Positions 11,464-24,092 are shown, counted from the first letter of the stretch. The stretch is DNA of 64,000 bases from Gordionus sp. m RMFG-2023 (GCF_954871325.1 NC_088776.1:2983985-3047984), one strand, 5' to 3'. Notes: generated by a model from the sequence alone, not told the origin. Numbers and translations: made by a program.

Positions 11464-13054
11464 AAAGATGATATCCTACATTATACAACTATAAATATGG
11501 TTATATAGGTAATCGTCACATTAAATGACAAAGCATTTTTGTGTCGTAGATTGAAACCCTCATTTTATCTTATCGAAGTGAATGAAAACTTGTAATACCA
11601 TGGTTGTATTTTTGTTGGACACTGCAAATTAAAATATAAAATATTGTTTTTGTAGAAATGAGAGGTTTGGCCTTTCTAAATAAAAAAAAAAGAAATAAAA
11701 ATTAAATAATTAAAATATCCATTTTTGACAATAAATTAATTTTACAAAATTAAAATTAAAGTTAAAAATAAAAATTAAAAAAGAAAAGAAAAAGAAAAGA
11801 AAAAGAAAAAGAAAAAAGAAAAAGAAAAGAAAAAGAAAAAGAAAAGAAAAGTGAAATTAAAAACAATTTCTTTTTTTTTTATAAACTTTTATAGGCAAAT
11901 TCCAGAAGCGGCGATTAATCCCTGCATCGCTTCATGTGGCGACGCCTATGAAGTGATATAATATTACCATTTGTCCCTACCATTTATATAAGGATGGAAA
12001 ACCGATGGCAAGAAGTTTAAAAAACGGCTTTCGATAATATTCCTTTTCTCAAAGATTAAAGCATGTTTCCAAAATACATTAACCTACCCCCCCCCCCTTC
12101 CCATCATCCAACCTCATCTTTATCGGGTCGGGCCAGTTTAGGTCCTTTATTTATTTTTTTTTTAGAAAAATTAAAAATATGACAAATAAAGCAAAGCAAA
12201 CTCGCTTATTATGGTGATAATATTAACCAATCATCTTCGTTTGTAGAAAAATTTGGAAAATGAATAACCTATCGCATCTCTCCGAACTTCTAACAATTTC
12301 TTCTTATGCTTTGGCCCTTTTTAGGGATGCAGTTCCACCTTTACACAAGTATACCAACCCTAATACTGTTAAAGTAAATTAAATTATTTTTTTTTACAGA
12401 GAGAACCTTGACAGCGGATCATCATAATTCTAGGTGGTAGGAGGGCCATTCTAATTTTGCGAGATAGTTGTGAGGGGGGGGGGAGGATCCCTTAAAACAT
12501 TTTTTTTTACTAGCCTTTCGATATATAATCTTTTTATATATAGTAAAACAATTAAGAACAACACCAAACCTTTAAAATTGGTAATAAAAATAAAAAGGAA
12601 TTAATTCAATTTATATAACGACCTTTGCAAGATAAATTAGTGCAGGCCTTAGCCAAAGAATGCGGGCATTAATAATTTTATGGAAACATTAAAAAAATTT
12701 ATATTCCGATACAAAGGTAATTTTTAGGTTAAAATCAATTCAAGGAAATAAATTTAAAAAAAAAAAAATTATCTTATATTCTATAAAAAAAAAATTTTGG
12801 TAGTGTACCTATAGAAGTAAGTGTTGTTAATTTTGCTTGTTCGTAAAATTTACGACACGATTTTGTGCTAAGAGCCTGCTTTGAGCCCGGGGTCCAGACC
12901 CATGGTTCAGAGTTCAGACTCATTTTTTATTGAAAAATTAAAAGAGAATTATTCCCAATGCCGCGAACGAATTTTGGGTTATTTGTATAATTTTAAAGTA
13001 ATGATTCGACAAAGAGGATAGTTATAATGCGGTTATATATATTAGAGCTCTGCA

Positions 13055-13385
13055 AAAGGAGACCCGGCCAGTATCCGGGCCTATTTTTTAAAAAAATCGG
13101 GTTCGGACCGGATCGAGCCTACTAATATTTTTTTAAGAAAATTAGGGCCGGGTCGTGTCGGGCCTTTAACATTTTTATTTTTTAAAATATATATCTTAAT
13201 TTATCGATTTTATGTTGAATTTTATTTATAGAAACGAGGTTCCATATAACGTATTACCTTTTATTTTGAGTAATTACAATAATTAATTTCTACATTTAAA
13301 TAAATTCGGGCCGGGCCGGTAAATATTTTGCAAAAATAATTTGGGGCCGAATCGAGCTTGAAAAATTAGGCCCGATGTAGACCAC
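13055..13385. repeat. GGCCCGG-rich dispersed repeat
   Basis: It begins near GAGCTCTGCAAAAGGAGACC and contains GACCCGGCC, ATCCGGGCC, GGGCCGGGTC, GTCGGGCC and CGGGCCGGGCCGG clusters spaced by T/A runs. Its layout is like that at 7226-7526. Confidence 0.65.
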
Positions 13386-13676
13386 TAATCAAGTCGTTCC
13401 AAAAAGTGTAGGTTATCGAATACCGCAGTTTTTATGCCTGGCATATACGTATATTTACTAATATTGATTTAGTATAATAGTGTTTTTTTTTTAAAATTCT
13501 TTCTTATTTTGTTCTTTTACGGTATTCTTTTATAACCTTTCAATATTTTCGCTTCCCTAATCATTTATTTAATTTTTTTTTTTTTTTAACCGTTGTTCAC
13601 GTTAACTTTTCTCCCAGTTTTCTAACTAAACCAAAATTTTGCCTAATTGTTTTTAACAATATTTCTGAATAGTGTT

Positions 13677-13995
13677 GTTATAAACAGCTAGATTTTCTGC
13701 TGGTTTAAAATTATTGTTTTACCCATAGACCTCCTGGCCAAGGCCCTATGCCCAGCTTGCCCGGCCAAGTAATATGACCTGGCCGGGCCTTAGAATATGA
13801 AACACTGGTCGGGCCGTGAAAATAGTACTTTTAAGGGTCTCTCATTTTACCCAAAATAATATTAAGTTAGTCTATTCGTTTATAGATGTTCAAACCTTCT
13901 GACCATCTAAGAACAAAATCTCCAAGCTTCTTTTAGGGCTAAAAATTTAGAGTTAGCTTTCTCTTTTTTTTTTGAAAAGTCGAGCCCTTTAACCA
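13677..13995. mobile_element. Family A palindromic element, degenerate and interrupted
   Basis: It starts AGTGTTGTTATAAACAGC. After an interposed GGCCCGG-rich piece come ACCCAAAATAATATTAAGTTAG, here reduced to AATAATATTAAGTTAG, and AGAACAAAATCTCCAAGC. The right end is eroded. Confidence 0.45.
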
Positions 13996-15314
13996 ATACT
14001 AATTTCAATAGCCCCCCCTTTTTTTTTTAATTTGAGATTTATATAAACATTATGTTCCCTCCCATATTCATATATATTCTGTTCACCTTTGTTTTAGAAA
14101 AATTCTTTCACTATCATTTTTCCCTCTTTCTTTAATAAAAAATAAATAAATAAATATTCATGTTAATGGCTAATGATAACTTTATATATATTTAACATCT
14201 CACAGTCCTAAGTTTAGGGTATAAATTCAATATTGTTTTTTTAAAATATTTTAACTCCAATTTTCATAGAGGAGTAGAATTTTTATGTGACCAAATATTG
14301 TAGATGGAAATTATCTCGCAATCGTTGATTTTTCGTAAGAATTCCACATGTTTCAATTCGAAGATTTGAGTAATTTATTTTACTTTTTCCGAATTTATGT
14401 GAGCTTGGTTGTCAAAGATTTCCGAAATTGTAATTTTATGACCTTTGAAAAAAAAAAAAAATTGAAAAAGCAAAATAGAGATCAGCTGGAAACGCCCCTG
14501 TCACTCCTACTCTGATTTTTTAAAAATAAAAGATTTTGATTCCAAATTCCTGATCATTTTAAAACCATACATAGTGTTGTTAAAACGGCTTACTCAATAT
14601 TTTATTAGGAAAATTATTTATGCCAGTCTTAAGATTTTGTTCATAGGGTGGCACAAGGGTTTGAATTGAACATCTGTTAACGAAATCACGAGGGTTAGAC
14701 AATATTTTTATATAAAAGTATAGTTTTAAACATAATTTAATTTATATAAAGTAAAACGCATTTATAGCATAACACGTTTAATTTTAATATATATATATTT
14801 ATATATATTAAAATTAAAGTAATAATAAAATTTTCTTTCTTTCTTCCTTTAACAAATTTTCACTCTCTGGGGAATATTATTATATCAATCCCGAACTACT
14901 ACAAACATGTTTCATATCACAAGTCACAACACTGTAATAGCAAATTTAGTAATTATTTGAATTATGGGATGTTTAATTTATTATTTTTATTTTGTAATGA
15001 TTACGCTCATTTTATTATAAATTAAAAAAATTAATACGTTATTCAATAACGTATTCATATTTTACAGTAACATCCTATAAGTTATTCAATTTGGATTAGA
15101 TGATTAAATATATTATAAAATTAATTAATACGTAATTTGGATTATTAATATTTTGATTTAATAAAAGTTATTTTGAAGCATCAAACCTGTCACCTCATGT
15201 TTTCTAACATGTCATTTATTTTCAAGGTTTTTTTTTATAAATAAAATGTAAAATGTATTGAAAAATAAATCCAGTCAATTAATTTTTTAAAAATTAAAAG
15301 ATTAAATATTTTGG

Positions 15315-15331
15315 CCCGCTAGCGAGCGTCA
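15315..15331. repeat. GC hairpin module, copy 2
   Basis: GGCCCGCTAGCGAGCGTC is the counterpart of the hairpin at 10362 with one stem change. It is flanked by ATTAAATATTTT and ATATATTTTA. Confidence 0.65.
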
Positions 15332-15714
15332 TATATTTTAATATATCTTATTTGGATGATTATTTTTATTTTTTAAAAAAATTGGAAAAAAATGAAAAGT
15401 TTTATTCATCGATCAAATACTATTGAATAATTTTAAACCGAACCGGGAAAACCGTTATAATTTTCTGAACCGTAACCGAACCCTTATAAAGATAATATTA
15501 AAAGAGCGAACCGAACTGTTACAAATATTTTGAATCGGTTATGAAGTTTTTTTTTTTAAAATTAAATTTTGAAATTTAAATTTTTCTTGGAGAGATGGGG
15601 GGGGGGGGGGGGAGGGTGCAATTTAAATTCATGATTTCTTTTTAAATTAAAAAATATATTTTTTTATTTTTACAATTAAATGGCCATTATCTTCATATCA
15701 ATAAATACCAAAAA

Positions 15715-16325
15715 AAATCATGCTTTTTCGCGGTTAATATCATATGCAAAGGGGATAGAATATGCAAAGGGTACATGGATATAATACTATAAAAAATTGT
15801 TATTAGGAAATTATGGAGCCCGATTCGGTTTACCTGATACAGTAGTGTCTGATGGAGGTCCAGCCTTCATAAAGTGATGATTTTAAACAGTTTTGTGCTG
15901 AGTCACAGACCCAACACATTTTTGCTCCACCGTATCATCCCAACTCGAATGGACAAGCAGAAAGGATGGTAGCAATGGCTAAAAATTGGATTTAAAAAGG
16001 CAGGAAAACATAAAGACGAGATTTATACGTCTCAGTTATATTATCTTAATTCTCGAGAGAAGGTGGCACTCCTTAGGTTAGTCGAAGAACAGAGGTTCCC
16101 TTAGATTTGTTAAAATTAAAGAAAGAAATAAGTGATATAATCCCGGGGTATACCAAAGTGGTTAGGGTTAATGTGGAACAAAATATATGGGCTCGTTTAT
16201 TTGACCATAAAAATAAATAAAAATGGGGAAAATAGGGTAATATAGCAGAAACTGGGGGTGCGAAATTGAATCGTATAGAGTTTGAGGATGGTACCTCGGT
16301 GCCCAAGGCACAACGATCATAATTA
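15715..16325 (+). mobile_element. Fossil LTR retroelement (Ty3/Gypsy-type) integrase region, copy 2
   Basis: The sister of the fragment at 10745-11335, with the same integrase-core words (FGLPDTVVSDGGPAF, HPNSNGQAERM) and the same downstream segment. It is somewhat better kept than copy 1 but still broken in several places. It has no recognisable LTRs, and it shares its flanks with copy 1, so the two arose by segmental duplication and not by separate insertion. Confidence 0.75.
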
Positions 16326-16477
16326 AAGCCAGGGGAATAAACAGACGTATATAATGATTTATTTTATGTTTGCGGAATATATTTATAAATCAATTCATAT
16401 TTGACATCAAAATACTATCCCCATAAATTATAACCTTTTTATAATATGATTAGCCCATAATTTATAAACATTATCGA

Positions 16478-16703
16478 TTATTGCATAAACGGCTCATTTT
16501 AAGCCGATTTTTTAAAAACAGCTGAATACTATATTTTATCAGTAAAAAAATTATGCAAGTCCAATAAGATTCTGATCCTGCGTGGCACAAAGGGTTGAAC
16601 ATCTGTTAACGAAATCCCGAGGCATAGATAATATTTTTCTGGCTATAATATTGAGTCAGCTGTTTTTAAAAATTCGGCTCGAATCGAGGCGTTTAACAAC
16701 ACT
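16478..16703. mobile_element. Family A palindromic element inserted in duplication copy 2
   Basis: It starts ATTGCATAAACGGCTCATTT and ends CGAGGCGTTTAACAACACT. The interior has the family words TTATGCAAGTCC, ATCTGTTAACGAAATC and GCTATAATATTGAGTC. Copy 1 of the duplication has no element at this place. Confidence 0.8.
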
Positions 16704-17127
16704 CACTACTATAAATATGTTTATGTAGGTAATTGTCAATATATCACCAAGGTAAACATTAATTGACAAAACATTTTTGTGTGGTAGATTGAAACCCTCA
16801 TTTTTATCTTATCGAAGTGGATGAAAACATATAATAACCATGTGCCATTTTGTTGGACACTGTAAATTGAAATATATTAAAAAATATTGTTATTGTAGAG
16901 TTGAGAGGTTTAGCTTTTCTAAATAAAATAAAAGAAATAAAAATTAAATAAATTAAAATATAGGTTTTTGAAAACAATAGATTAATTTTACAAAAATAAA
17001 ATTTAAGTTAAAAATAAAAATAAAAAGAAAAGAAAAGGAAAATGAAATTGAAAACAATTTCTTTCTTTTTATAAACTTTTTTTTTATCAAATTATTCAAA
17101 TATCCAATTCGTCTGTAAATGAAACAA

Positions 17128-17275
17128 AAGTACAATTAACTTATTATTTAAATTTTACCTAGGAATTACAATCGTCTGAAATTAAAAAATAATGATTAAT
17201 GAAAATAAAAGTACAATCAACTTATTATTTAAATTTTACCTAAAAATTACAATCGTTTAAATTAAAAAATAAATA
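17128..17275. repeat. Two tandem copies of an 82-bp unit
   Basis: The words AGTACAATTAACTTATTATT and TTACAATCGTCTGAAATT occur twice with a spacing of about 82 bp and few differences. Confidence 0.75.
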
Positions 17276-17439
17276 ATTATTCAAAACTAACAATTGTTGT
17301 TTACAAGTTACATCTGAAACAATTTGAATAAGATATCTTTTATAACTGAATATCACAACAGTTATGATTTTAGTATATTATATAAAATTCATTAATATGT
17401 AATTTAGATTAGCAAATATTTTGATTTAATAAAAAGTTA

Positions 17440-17625
17440 TTTGTAGCGTCAAATATGCAACCTTATGTTTTCTAATTAAAATAATAGACAAAGCATTATT
17501 GAAATTTCTTTTATATATTCCTTTGCTATTTTAATTATTTTTGCAAAGATTATAATTTTATATGGATGGGTTTTAAATTTAATCGTCAATATGTTTCATT
17601 AAATCATCACAATACTGTATATATA
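17440..17625. mobile_element. Family E element, one half
   Basis: It matches the right half of the family E element at 33129-33349: CATTATTGAAATTTCTTTT, GCAAAGATTATAATT, CAATATGTTTCATTAAATC and ATCACAATACTGTATATATA. No left inverted repeat is recognisable. Confidence 0.55.
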
Positions 17626-17639
17626 TATTTTTTTTTCTC

Positions 17640-18489
17640 CATTCACGGAAAATATCGTCCCTTTTCAATTCTCCCAAAAAAAAAGACATCTTGTCCAATT
17701 AAAATGTCGATTTCTAAGTATAATAATCTACACTCTTCAAAGATGATATAATATTATGCCAACATATTCGAAATAATCAATTATCGCTCTTCCAACTACA
17801 TATCAACATTCGCTGAAAGCACTATCGAGGGAGGCTTGTCCTATCAAAACTTTCTTTTTCAAATAGTAGAAGCGCTTAACTTCTTTTGTGTAACGAATAG
17901 TTCTAAGACAACCTTAAGATTTCCCTATTTTGCGGCCGTAGAAAAATTTCCTTAAGTTTGAATTCTTTTTACATCACCACACCCTAAAGATTTCCCCGAC
18001 AAAGTTTAATTTTTTTTTTTTTGCATTTCTTGGTTTACCAGTATTTTCGATTATTTTTTTTTATTTGCCAATGCATCTAATTTATTATTATTTTAAATTT
18101 ACCAACCCTCCTAATTTCGATTGTTCATAATCTTTCTTTTTTCTTTCAATTTTCAATTTTTTTCTTTCCCCCTTTTTTCTTGTTTATATCCCCCCCCCCC
18201 CCCCCCCTTTTTTTTTGTTCGTAATAATACTTTTTGTACCTAGTCTTATTTTATAAATATTATTGTTTATTTATTATTTTTTTTTTTCAAATTTACAAAC
18301 CTCTCTAATATCGATAATACTTCTGAAAGGATAGATCAGGTATTCCTCTCTTCCCAATTTTGATTTTTTTTTTCCCCATTTCATCTTTTTTTTTTTTTCT
18401 TCCAATCAAAATTATATCCGTTAATATATATTTTTTTTTGTGTTTTCTCCCTTTCAAAGCCATCTCATGGTTAACTCTTGTTGTCAAGT
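17640..18489. other. Pyrimidine-rich stretch upstream of the retrotransposon
   Basis: It is strongly T/C-biased on the plus strand, with T-runs, a C17 tract near 18190 and TTTCTTTCCC-type words. It may be the 5' untranslated part of the retrotransposon that follows, but no boundary is visible. No coding frame is supported. Confidence 0.4.
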
Positions 18490-21219
18490 ATGCTTAAATA
18501 GTTTCGCTTAATTTAAATGGCGTGTTTAGGAAACATGGTTCACCCGCGTGCCACAATTCTGGAAAATTTCCCCTCTCTTACGGCCCAGATCCTTTAATTA
18601 AGGCTCCTCACTCGTATGACCCCATTCCACCATATTCCTCAAGCTCTGTTGATTTATTCCTTAATTCGCATAAGCCTCCAGTTCTTTCTAGGATCCCTAT
18701 AGCCGCCCGAGAGTCTATCTCTAGGTTCCTCATGTCACTTATAAATAATTTGAATTCGATTTCTTCTCACTACCCTTATGGTTAGACCTGGTTAGTTTTT
18801 GTTTTCGAGTCCTAGTTAAACCCAAAAACAAAATAAATAACTTATCTGCCTTAATTAAGGAAAAAGTTTCCAATTTTGAAAATACAATTATCGATGAATT
18901 TTCTCCTTCGTACGCTTTAAACCCCAACTCCTTCCGTCACAAATTGATCTCCGAAAAATTAGATCTTGGAGATATTAGCGGTGCGGCCCGAATATTGTCT
19001 TCCGATGACTCTATTTCTCCTATCAACATTACCATATTTAAACAACTTCTTGAAAAACATCCACGAGCGTCCCCTTTTAACATCCACCCGCATGCCTCCT
19101 CCCCTATTCCCTTTACCTGTGACGAAGTACTTAAGTGCTTAAAGTCCTTTAAAAAAGGGATGACAGGGGGGTTGGACGGCTTCAGACCTGGTTTCTTTGT
19201 GGAGTTAATTCAATGCCCTGATAGTGGCTTCATTGACCCTTTGTTGAAAGCATTAACCGAACTGTGCAATAATATCCTCGTACGCGAAGTTCCCCTTTGC
19301 ATTCGTCCTATTATTTTTGGCGCCCGTCTTGTCTCCTTGACCAACCCGGATGGCGGCGTTAGACCCATAGCCATAGGGTCATTCTTTCGTCGCTTAGTCG
19401 CCAAGGCTATCGTAAATAGGATTCGGCCTAAGGCTAGTTCCTTCTTATTTCCTTCACAGTTAGGATTTGGAGTGAGAGGTGGGTGTGAAGTGGCCTCACA
19501 TGTTGCGCGTATTTTTATAAATACTGAGGCCGATAAGGTTTTCTGCAAGTTAGACTTCAGAAATGCCTTCAACACCATCTACAGGAGGGCATTCTTACCA
19601 TCTTTTTTACACCATTTCCCAAAATATGGGAATTTCCTTAATTCCTGTTATGGATTCCCTTCGTTACTCAAATTCGGGGAATTTTCCATCTCCTCCGAAG
19701 AGGGGATACAGCAAGGTGATCCTCTAGGCCCCCTGCTCTTTACTATAGGGATTCATGATTTGATCAAAAATTTAAAGACTAATTTCCAATTAGACCTTAA
19801 TTTATGGTATCTCGACGATGGCTCTTTTGGCGGTTCTTTATCCAATGTTATGTCGGCCATAGAGTACGTTGAAATGGAAGCTTCGAAAATTGGTCTTTCC
19901 CTAAATAGGAAAAAGTGTGAAATTTCCTCTCTCAACAATAAGGATTTTATTCCTCCCTTAGATTTTACAATCATTCCGCATGAGGAACTCTGTCTTTTAG
20001 GTTCCCCTATTGGTTTTTCAATCTCCTTTTGTCAAAAAACTTTTGACGATTTGATCCATTCCCTTTCCAATTCACAGAATCTTCCTCATCTCCCCAAACA
20101 TCAGTTCTTCTTTCTCACCAAAAAATGTTTTTTCTACCTAAATTCTTACATTTATTTAAATCTTCCCCCGTTTTCCAGTACAATACTCTCCTTAAGGTCT
20201 TCGAATTAAAATTTAAACATTTTATCCCTTTTAGGCTTAAATTTTTGATTCAATTGGTCCCTCGCCTCTATGCCCGCTTACCAGGGTGGACTGAGATTGT
20301 AACCCCCCTTCCTTATGGCAATTGCGTGTTTTCTTTCTTCTCGAATATCCTTCGCCGATTCTATTTCCTAGCTTATCGAGTTGGACGATCCCCTTCTATC
20401 TTTAGCTAAACAAGAGTGGCTTACTCTAATAACCCAAGGCTCCGAGCAGCCAATTTCCTGCCATCTAAAGAGCTTCCTGGTCCCTATGCGTCAATGCTCG
20501 TTTGAAAAACTTTGTATGTATCCTGAGCTAACTAACCTTCAACTGCTCAGAAACGCAAAAAAAAACTCTAACGGCCATGAATGGCTAGACGCGATTCCGA
20601 GTGGTAAAAAGGAAACGTTACTCACAGACGATGAGTTTCAAACTGCCATTGGCCATAGGCTTGGTTGTCTTATCCCTTCTGTGGACACCTGTGCCGCCTG
20701 TCACAAACAGGTTGATCCTTTCTCTAGACATTGTTTCTCGTGCCTCAAAGTCAGTGGCCGTTTCCTGAGGCACGACAACCTTAAAAGGTTAATCAGCAAA
20801 GCCTTGATTTCGGCCGGTTTCCCCAATAGTTTGGAGCCATTGGGGCTCCTAAATGCTGATGGTAAGCGCCCTGACGGCTTGTCTTTAACGTCTTGGCACG
20901 GCGGCAAAAGACTTGTCTGGGACGTCTCTTGTGTTACCTCCTTTCCGGCTAACGGAAATACCGACCCCTTGGAACTACAAGAAACCAATTTAATAAATAT
21001 AGATTTCTCCCTAACTCTTTTATATTTATTCCCCTAATTTTTAGCGTCCTTGGAAACCCCGGTCCCCAATCCCTAAAGTTCTTAAATAAATTGGGTAGAA
21101 GAATTTCGTTAAGGACAGGGGTCAAAAACGAGTCCCTATCTCTTAGACAAAAAGTCCAATTTGAAATCCTAAAGGGGAACTACAAATGTTTCTTCGAAAC
21201 ACTCCCATTTCCCTCCTAG
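18490..21219 (+). mobile_element. Non-LTR (LINE-type) retrotransposon with reverse transcriptase, 5' part uncertain
   Basis: This is a GC-richer island than its surroundings. The largest open frame (18944-20209) is a reverse transcriptase of the non-LTR type: GGLDGFRP near the N-terminus, NPDGGVRPIAIGS (template-grip region), LDFRNAF with the first catalytic Asp codon at 19553, EEGIQQGDPLGPLLF, and WYLDDGS with the catalytic Asp pair at 19814-19819. Upstream (18522-18943) is an N-terminal segment in another frame. Downstream, 20125-20409 and 20381-21037 continue in two frames with a zinc-binding-like CAACHKQ...HCFSC motif, then GRFLRHDNL and GKRPDG...LVWDVS. The last segment (21040-21219) ends at TAG 21217. 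The frame changes four times (about 18786, 20130, 20390, 21035), so the copy is dead, but most codons are intact. The C-terminal RPDG/WDV pair resembles a restriction-like nuclease; the clade is not certain. Flanking target duplications were not found. Confidence 0.85.
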
Positions 21220-22189
21220 TTTATCAAATATAGTCATTGTTAATTTTATATATATTTTACATCGCACTATATTTAGATTTTAACCACAAAAAAAAATATT
21301 TTTTCGTTATAATTAAACAGTTATGTTTTAATATATATAGATTTTTTTTTCCGAGTATGTACTATATTCTTTTTTATATATCATTAGATTTTATATATAT
21401 ATTTTTAATTATAAATAGTAAATTAAATACAATATATTATATTCTCAAAATATTTTCCATTTTTATAAATTAAATATTAGTTTTATTTTTTTTAAATGTA
21501 ATATCATAAAATATAATAAAATTTTAGTCATTATTATAAAAAATTTTAATAATATTATTTCATTAAGTCATCGTCGTAAAATTAATATTATTTTCTTGAG
21601 TTCATAATTATAATAATAAAAATATATATTTTTATTTGATTATTAATAAAAAATTTGTATTTATTTGTAAAAATTTAAAAAAAATATATAAACCCTATAT
21701 AAAAGAAATTTTTTTTAATTAATTTTTTTTTTTTTAAATTATAAATTTTTTATTATCTCATATTCAAGAAATAAAGGTTAAAGATCGAAATAAATAAATT
21801 TGTAGAAAACGTTTAAACCGGGAAAGTTATTAAACCAGTGATAAAATATTGGGAAATTAGTTTTTAAATAAACCAGAGGAAAAACTGGGAAAATGTCTAT
21901 ATTTTGTCTTCGTGATTTTTATGAATAAAAAAATATATATGTACCAATATGGGATTGATATTTATATTGCTGAGGCTAGTGGGAGAGACTGAATATCTAT
22001 GGAACTAATAATAAATAAATAAATATATAATTATTAATAATTTCTAATACTAATTTACTACTTTTACTCTTTATTCAACTTCTATCAAATCCAAAATAAA
22101 AATCAAAATATCGTCTGTGTTTTATAATTATTTTTCTTGGCTATTTATATATTTTTTGCTAGCCATTAAAAATCCTTTTTCATAACAAA

Positions 22190-22345
22190 TTCAAAATTAT
22201 AAATTTGCATGGCGAATAAAAATTAATAATAATAATGCTAACTAAAATTATAATTTAATATACGAAATATAAATTTGCATGGCGAACAAAATTAATCGTA
22301 ATAATAATAATTAAAATTATAATCTAATATTTGAAATATAATTTG
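22190..22345. repeat. About 75-bp tandem unit, three imperfect copies
   Basis: ATAAATTTGCATGGCGAA appears twice; a third, weaker copy reads ATAATTTGAATAGAGAACC. Each is followed by AATTAATAATAATAATG-type sequence. Confidence 0.7.
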
Positions 22346-22489
22346 AATAGAGAACCAAATTAATAATAATAATGATGTTAACTAAAAATCTAATATTCAA
22401 AACCTAAAAGATTAAGTACAAACTATAACAATATATATAAATAAAGTTGAATATATAAAATGTTGAATATTAAATCCAGCATCATATAA

Positions 22490-22680
22490 ATTTATAAAAA
22501 TGATAAGATTATATATTTTGCCCGCAAGCGGGCGTTATATATTTTAGTATATTTTAATATATTCGTTTTGTTTTTAATTTTTTTTAAAGGGAAGAAAATG
22601 TTAATAGTATTAATTCGTCGGTCAAATACTATTGAACAAGGTTATAACCGAGCCGCAAAAATAAACCGTTTTTCCGGGAA
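22490..22680. repeat. GC hairpin module, copy 3
   Basis: TTGCCCGCAAGCGGGCGTTA again gives the perfect 6-bp stem. Downstream it continues like the duplication blocks (CGTCGGTCAAATACTATTGA, then an ACCG-rich segment). More than the hairpin is therefore shared, and the module is a dispersed element. Confidence 0.65.
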
Positions 22681-23318
22681 AAATAAATACATTTCCGCTA
22701 ACATTTATAAAAAAAGTCTACGTCTATAAAATATAATATTAGACGTCGGTCTTGATAGGAATTATTAGGGTATTTGATGTCGGTATTGAGGGGAATTAGT
22801 AGGGTATTTGTTTGCAGGGATTTCGTCGTGTTGTCAAACGAACTAACTTCAGTCAACCATAAAACAGCATAGACATGTTTTTAACCAAAAATATTCGAAT
22901 CAATCTTCAAGTTGAGACGCAACTCTAAGGCTCAGTTCAATTTTTTAGGCTAAAAGCTTGACCTAAGCCACAATTCTGAGGGTCTCAAAGTTAGATAATT
23001 TATCAACACTAGGATTTAGCTCAATTTAAATATAAGGATTTAATTTTATCAAGTGAAGATTGCTTTATTTTATCAATTTAAGTATAAAAATAAAAATCTG
23101 TTTTACTATATAAAAAGTAATTTTCTTCTGAGCTTTATATATATATAATAAAAAAAATGTATCTTTTTTTTTATAAAATGTAAATCAATTACGGTTATAA
23201 AACATAGCTGCAAACTCGTTTTTAACAATTTAAAAGTAATATAAAATTGATTCTTTTTATAAATAGAAAGTAATAATGAAAAGAAAAGTTGATATAGTAC
23301 CAATGACATTATATAATA

Positions 23319-23622
23319 CCTAGACTGACGATTCATTCCTTAAAAGTGTACACCAAATGCAAATCAGCTGGAGACGCCATCTTGGTTACGCTAATCATTG
23401 TTAAAATTTGAAGAGAGCCTAATTTATTCCTATATCTGAATGCAAACTTTATTAAAGAATTACCGGATCATCGGGATAATAAGGGAAGCAAGTTATCAAT
23501 TTAAGGATAGTTTTTTTTTAGTAATGAGAATAATTACTATATTACCAAAATGGCGAGTCCAGCTGATTTGCTTTTAACGACGCTTAAAAAATGCATTTTA
23601 ATGAATGAATCGTCAGTCTAGG
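23319..23622. mobile_element. Family B inverted-repeat element, complete
   Basis: It is 304 bp with ends CCTAGACTGACGATTCATTC and GAATGAATCGTCAGTCTAGG, perfect inverted repeats for 20 bp, flanked by TA on both sides. Inside are CAGCTGGAGACGCCAT near the left and CAAAATGGCG...CAGCTGATTTGC near the right. TA flanks and size fit a non-autonomous Tc1/mariner-like MITE, but no autonomous partner with these ends is in the window. Confidence 0.85.
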
Positions 23623-24092
23623 TATTATATATATCATTTGTATGGTATATAATTTGTTACTAATATGTAACAGTTTATTGTATGGTTTCCATTTAAATCC
23701 ATTTTTTGGATTATTTATTGTTTTAATTATGAGGTTTAGTTTATGATAAGCTGAAACGACTATTAAAATTGAATTCTGTTTGGATTTTGTAAAAGAAATC
23801 GGGCTTCAATAGCTAAGATTCCGCAAATTCTAGATCAACTTATGGTGACAATTTTGATGAGGCTGTATAAGCAAAGGTGCCTCTCAGACTAGTTAAAAGA
23901 TAAAAGATATTTAAATAATATAAATTTTTTTGATTGTTTATCTAGACTCTGATATTAAGTCCTGCTAACCAATGACCACGTTCAGTAGTGTTCGCTCAAG
24001 AATTAAACAAACTATGAGTTTAATGATAATGATAAATCCATTCTATTTATAATTATATCATTTATTAATAATTAAAAAATTGGTGATTTCAG

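Larger units (their letters stand above)
8865..11890. repeat. Segmental duplication, copy 1
   Basis: This block matches 14485-17085 in order and orientation: GCTGGAAACGCCCC, then a CACAACACTGTAATAGCAAA word, ACCTGTCACCTCATGTTTTC, the GC hairpin near 10362, an integrase fossil, GTTGGACACTG and AACAATTTCTTT. Compared with copy 2 it carries three extra pieces: a GGCCCGG repeat (about 9184-9375), a roughly 670-bp piece including a family C element (9553-10226), and a (GAAA)n run (11396-11463). Confidence 0.8.
11891..14484. other. Gene-free stretch between the two duplication copies
   Basis: No coding frame is supported. It holds a C10 run at about 12087, a GGCCCGG-rich repeat (13055-13385), another short one (13735-13815) and a degenerate family A element (13677-13995). 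The rest is AT-rich and unrecognised. Confidence 0.6.
14485..17085. repeat. Segmental duplication, copy 2
   Basis: The counterpart of 8865-11890, same orientation, about 5 kb away. It lacks the three inserts of copy 1 but has a family A element at 16478-16703. Divergence looks substantial, with many substitutions and small gaps, so the duplication is not recent. Confidence 0.8.
21220..23318. other. Gene-free, extremely AT-rich stretch
   Basis: Nothing is coding. It contains three imperfect 75-bp tandem units (22190-22345, key word AAATTTGCATGGCGAA) and a GC hairpin module (22490-22680). Confidence 0.6.

Noticed and set aside
19210-20988. Minus-strand frames within the retrotransposon
   Set aside because: They are shadows of the reverse transcriptase and C-terminal domain on the plus strand.
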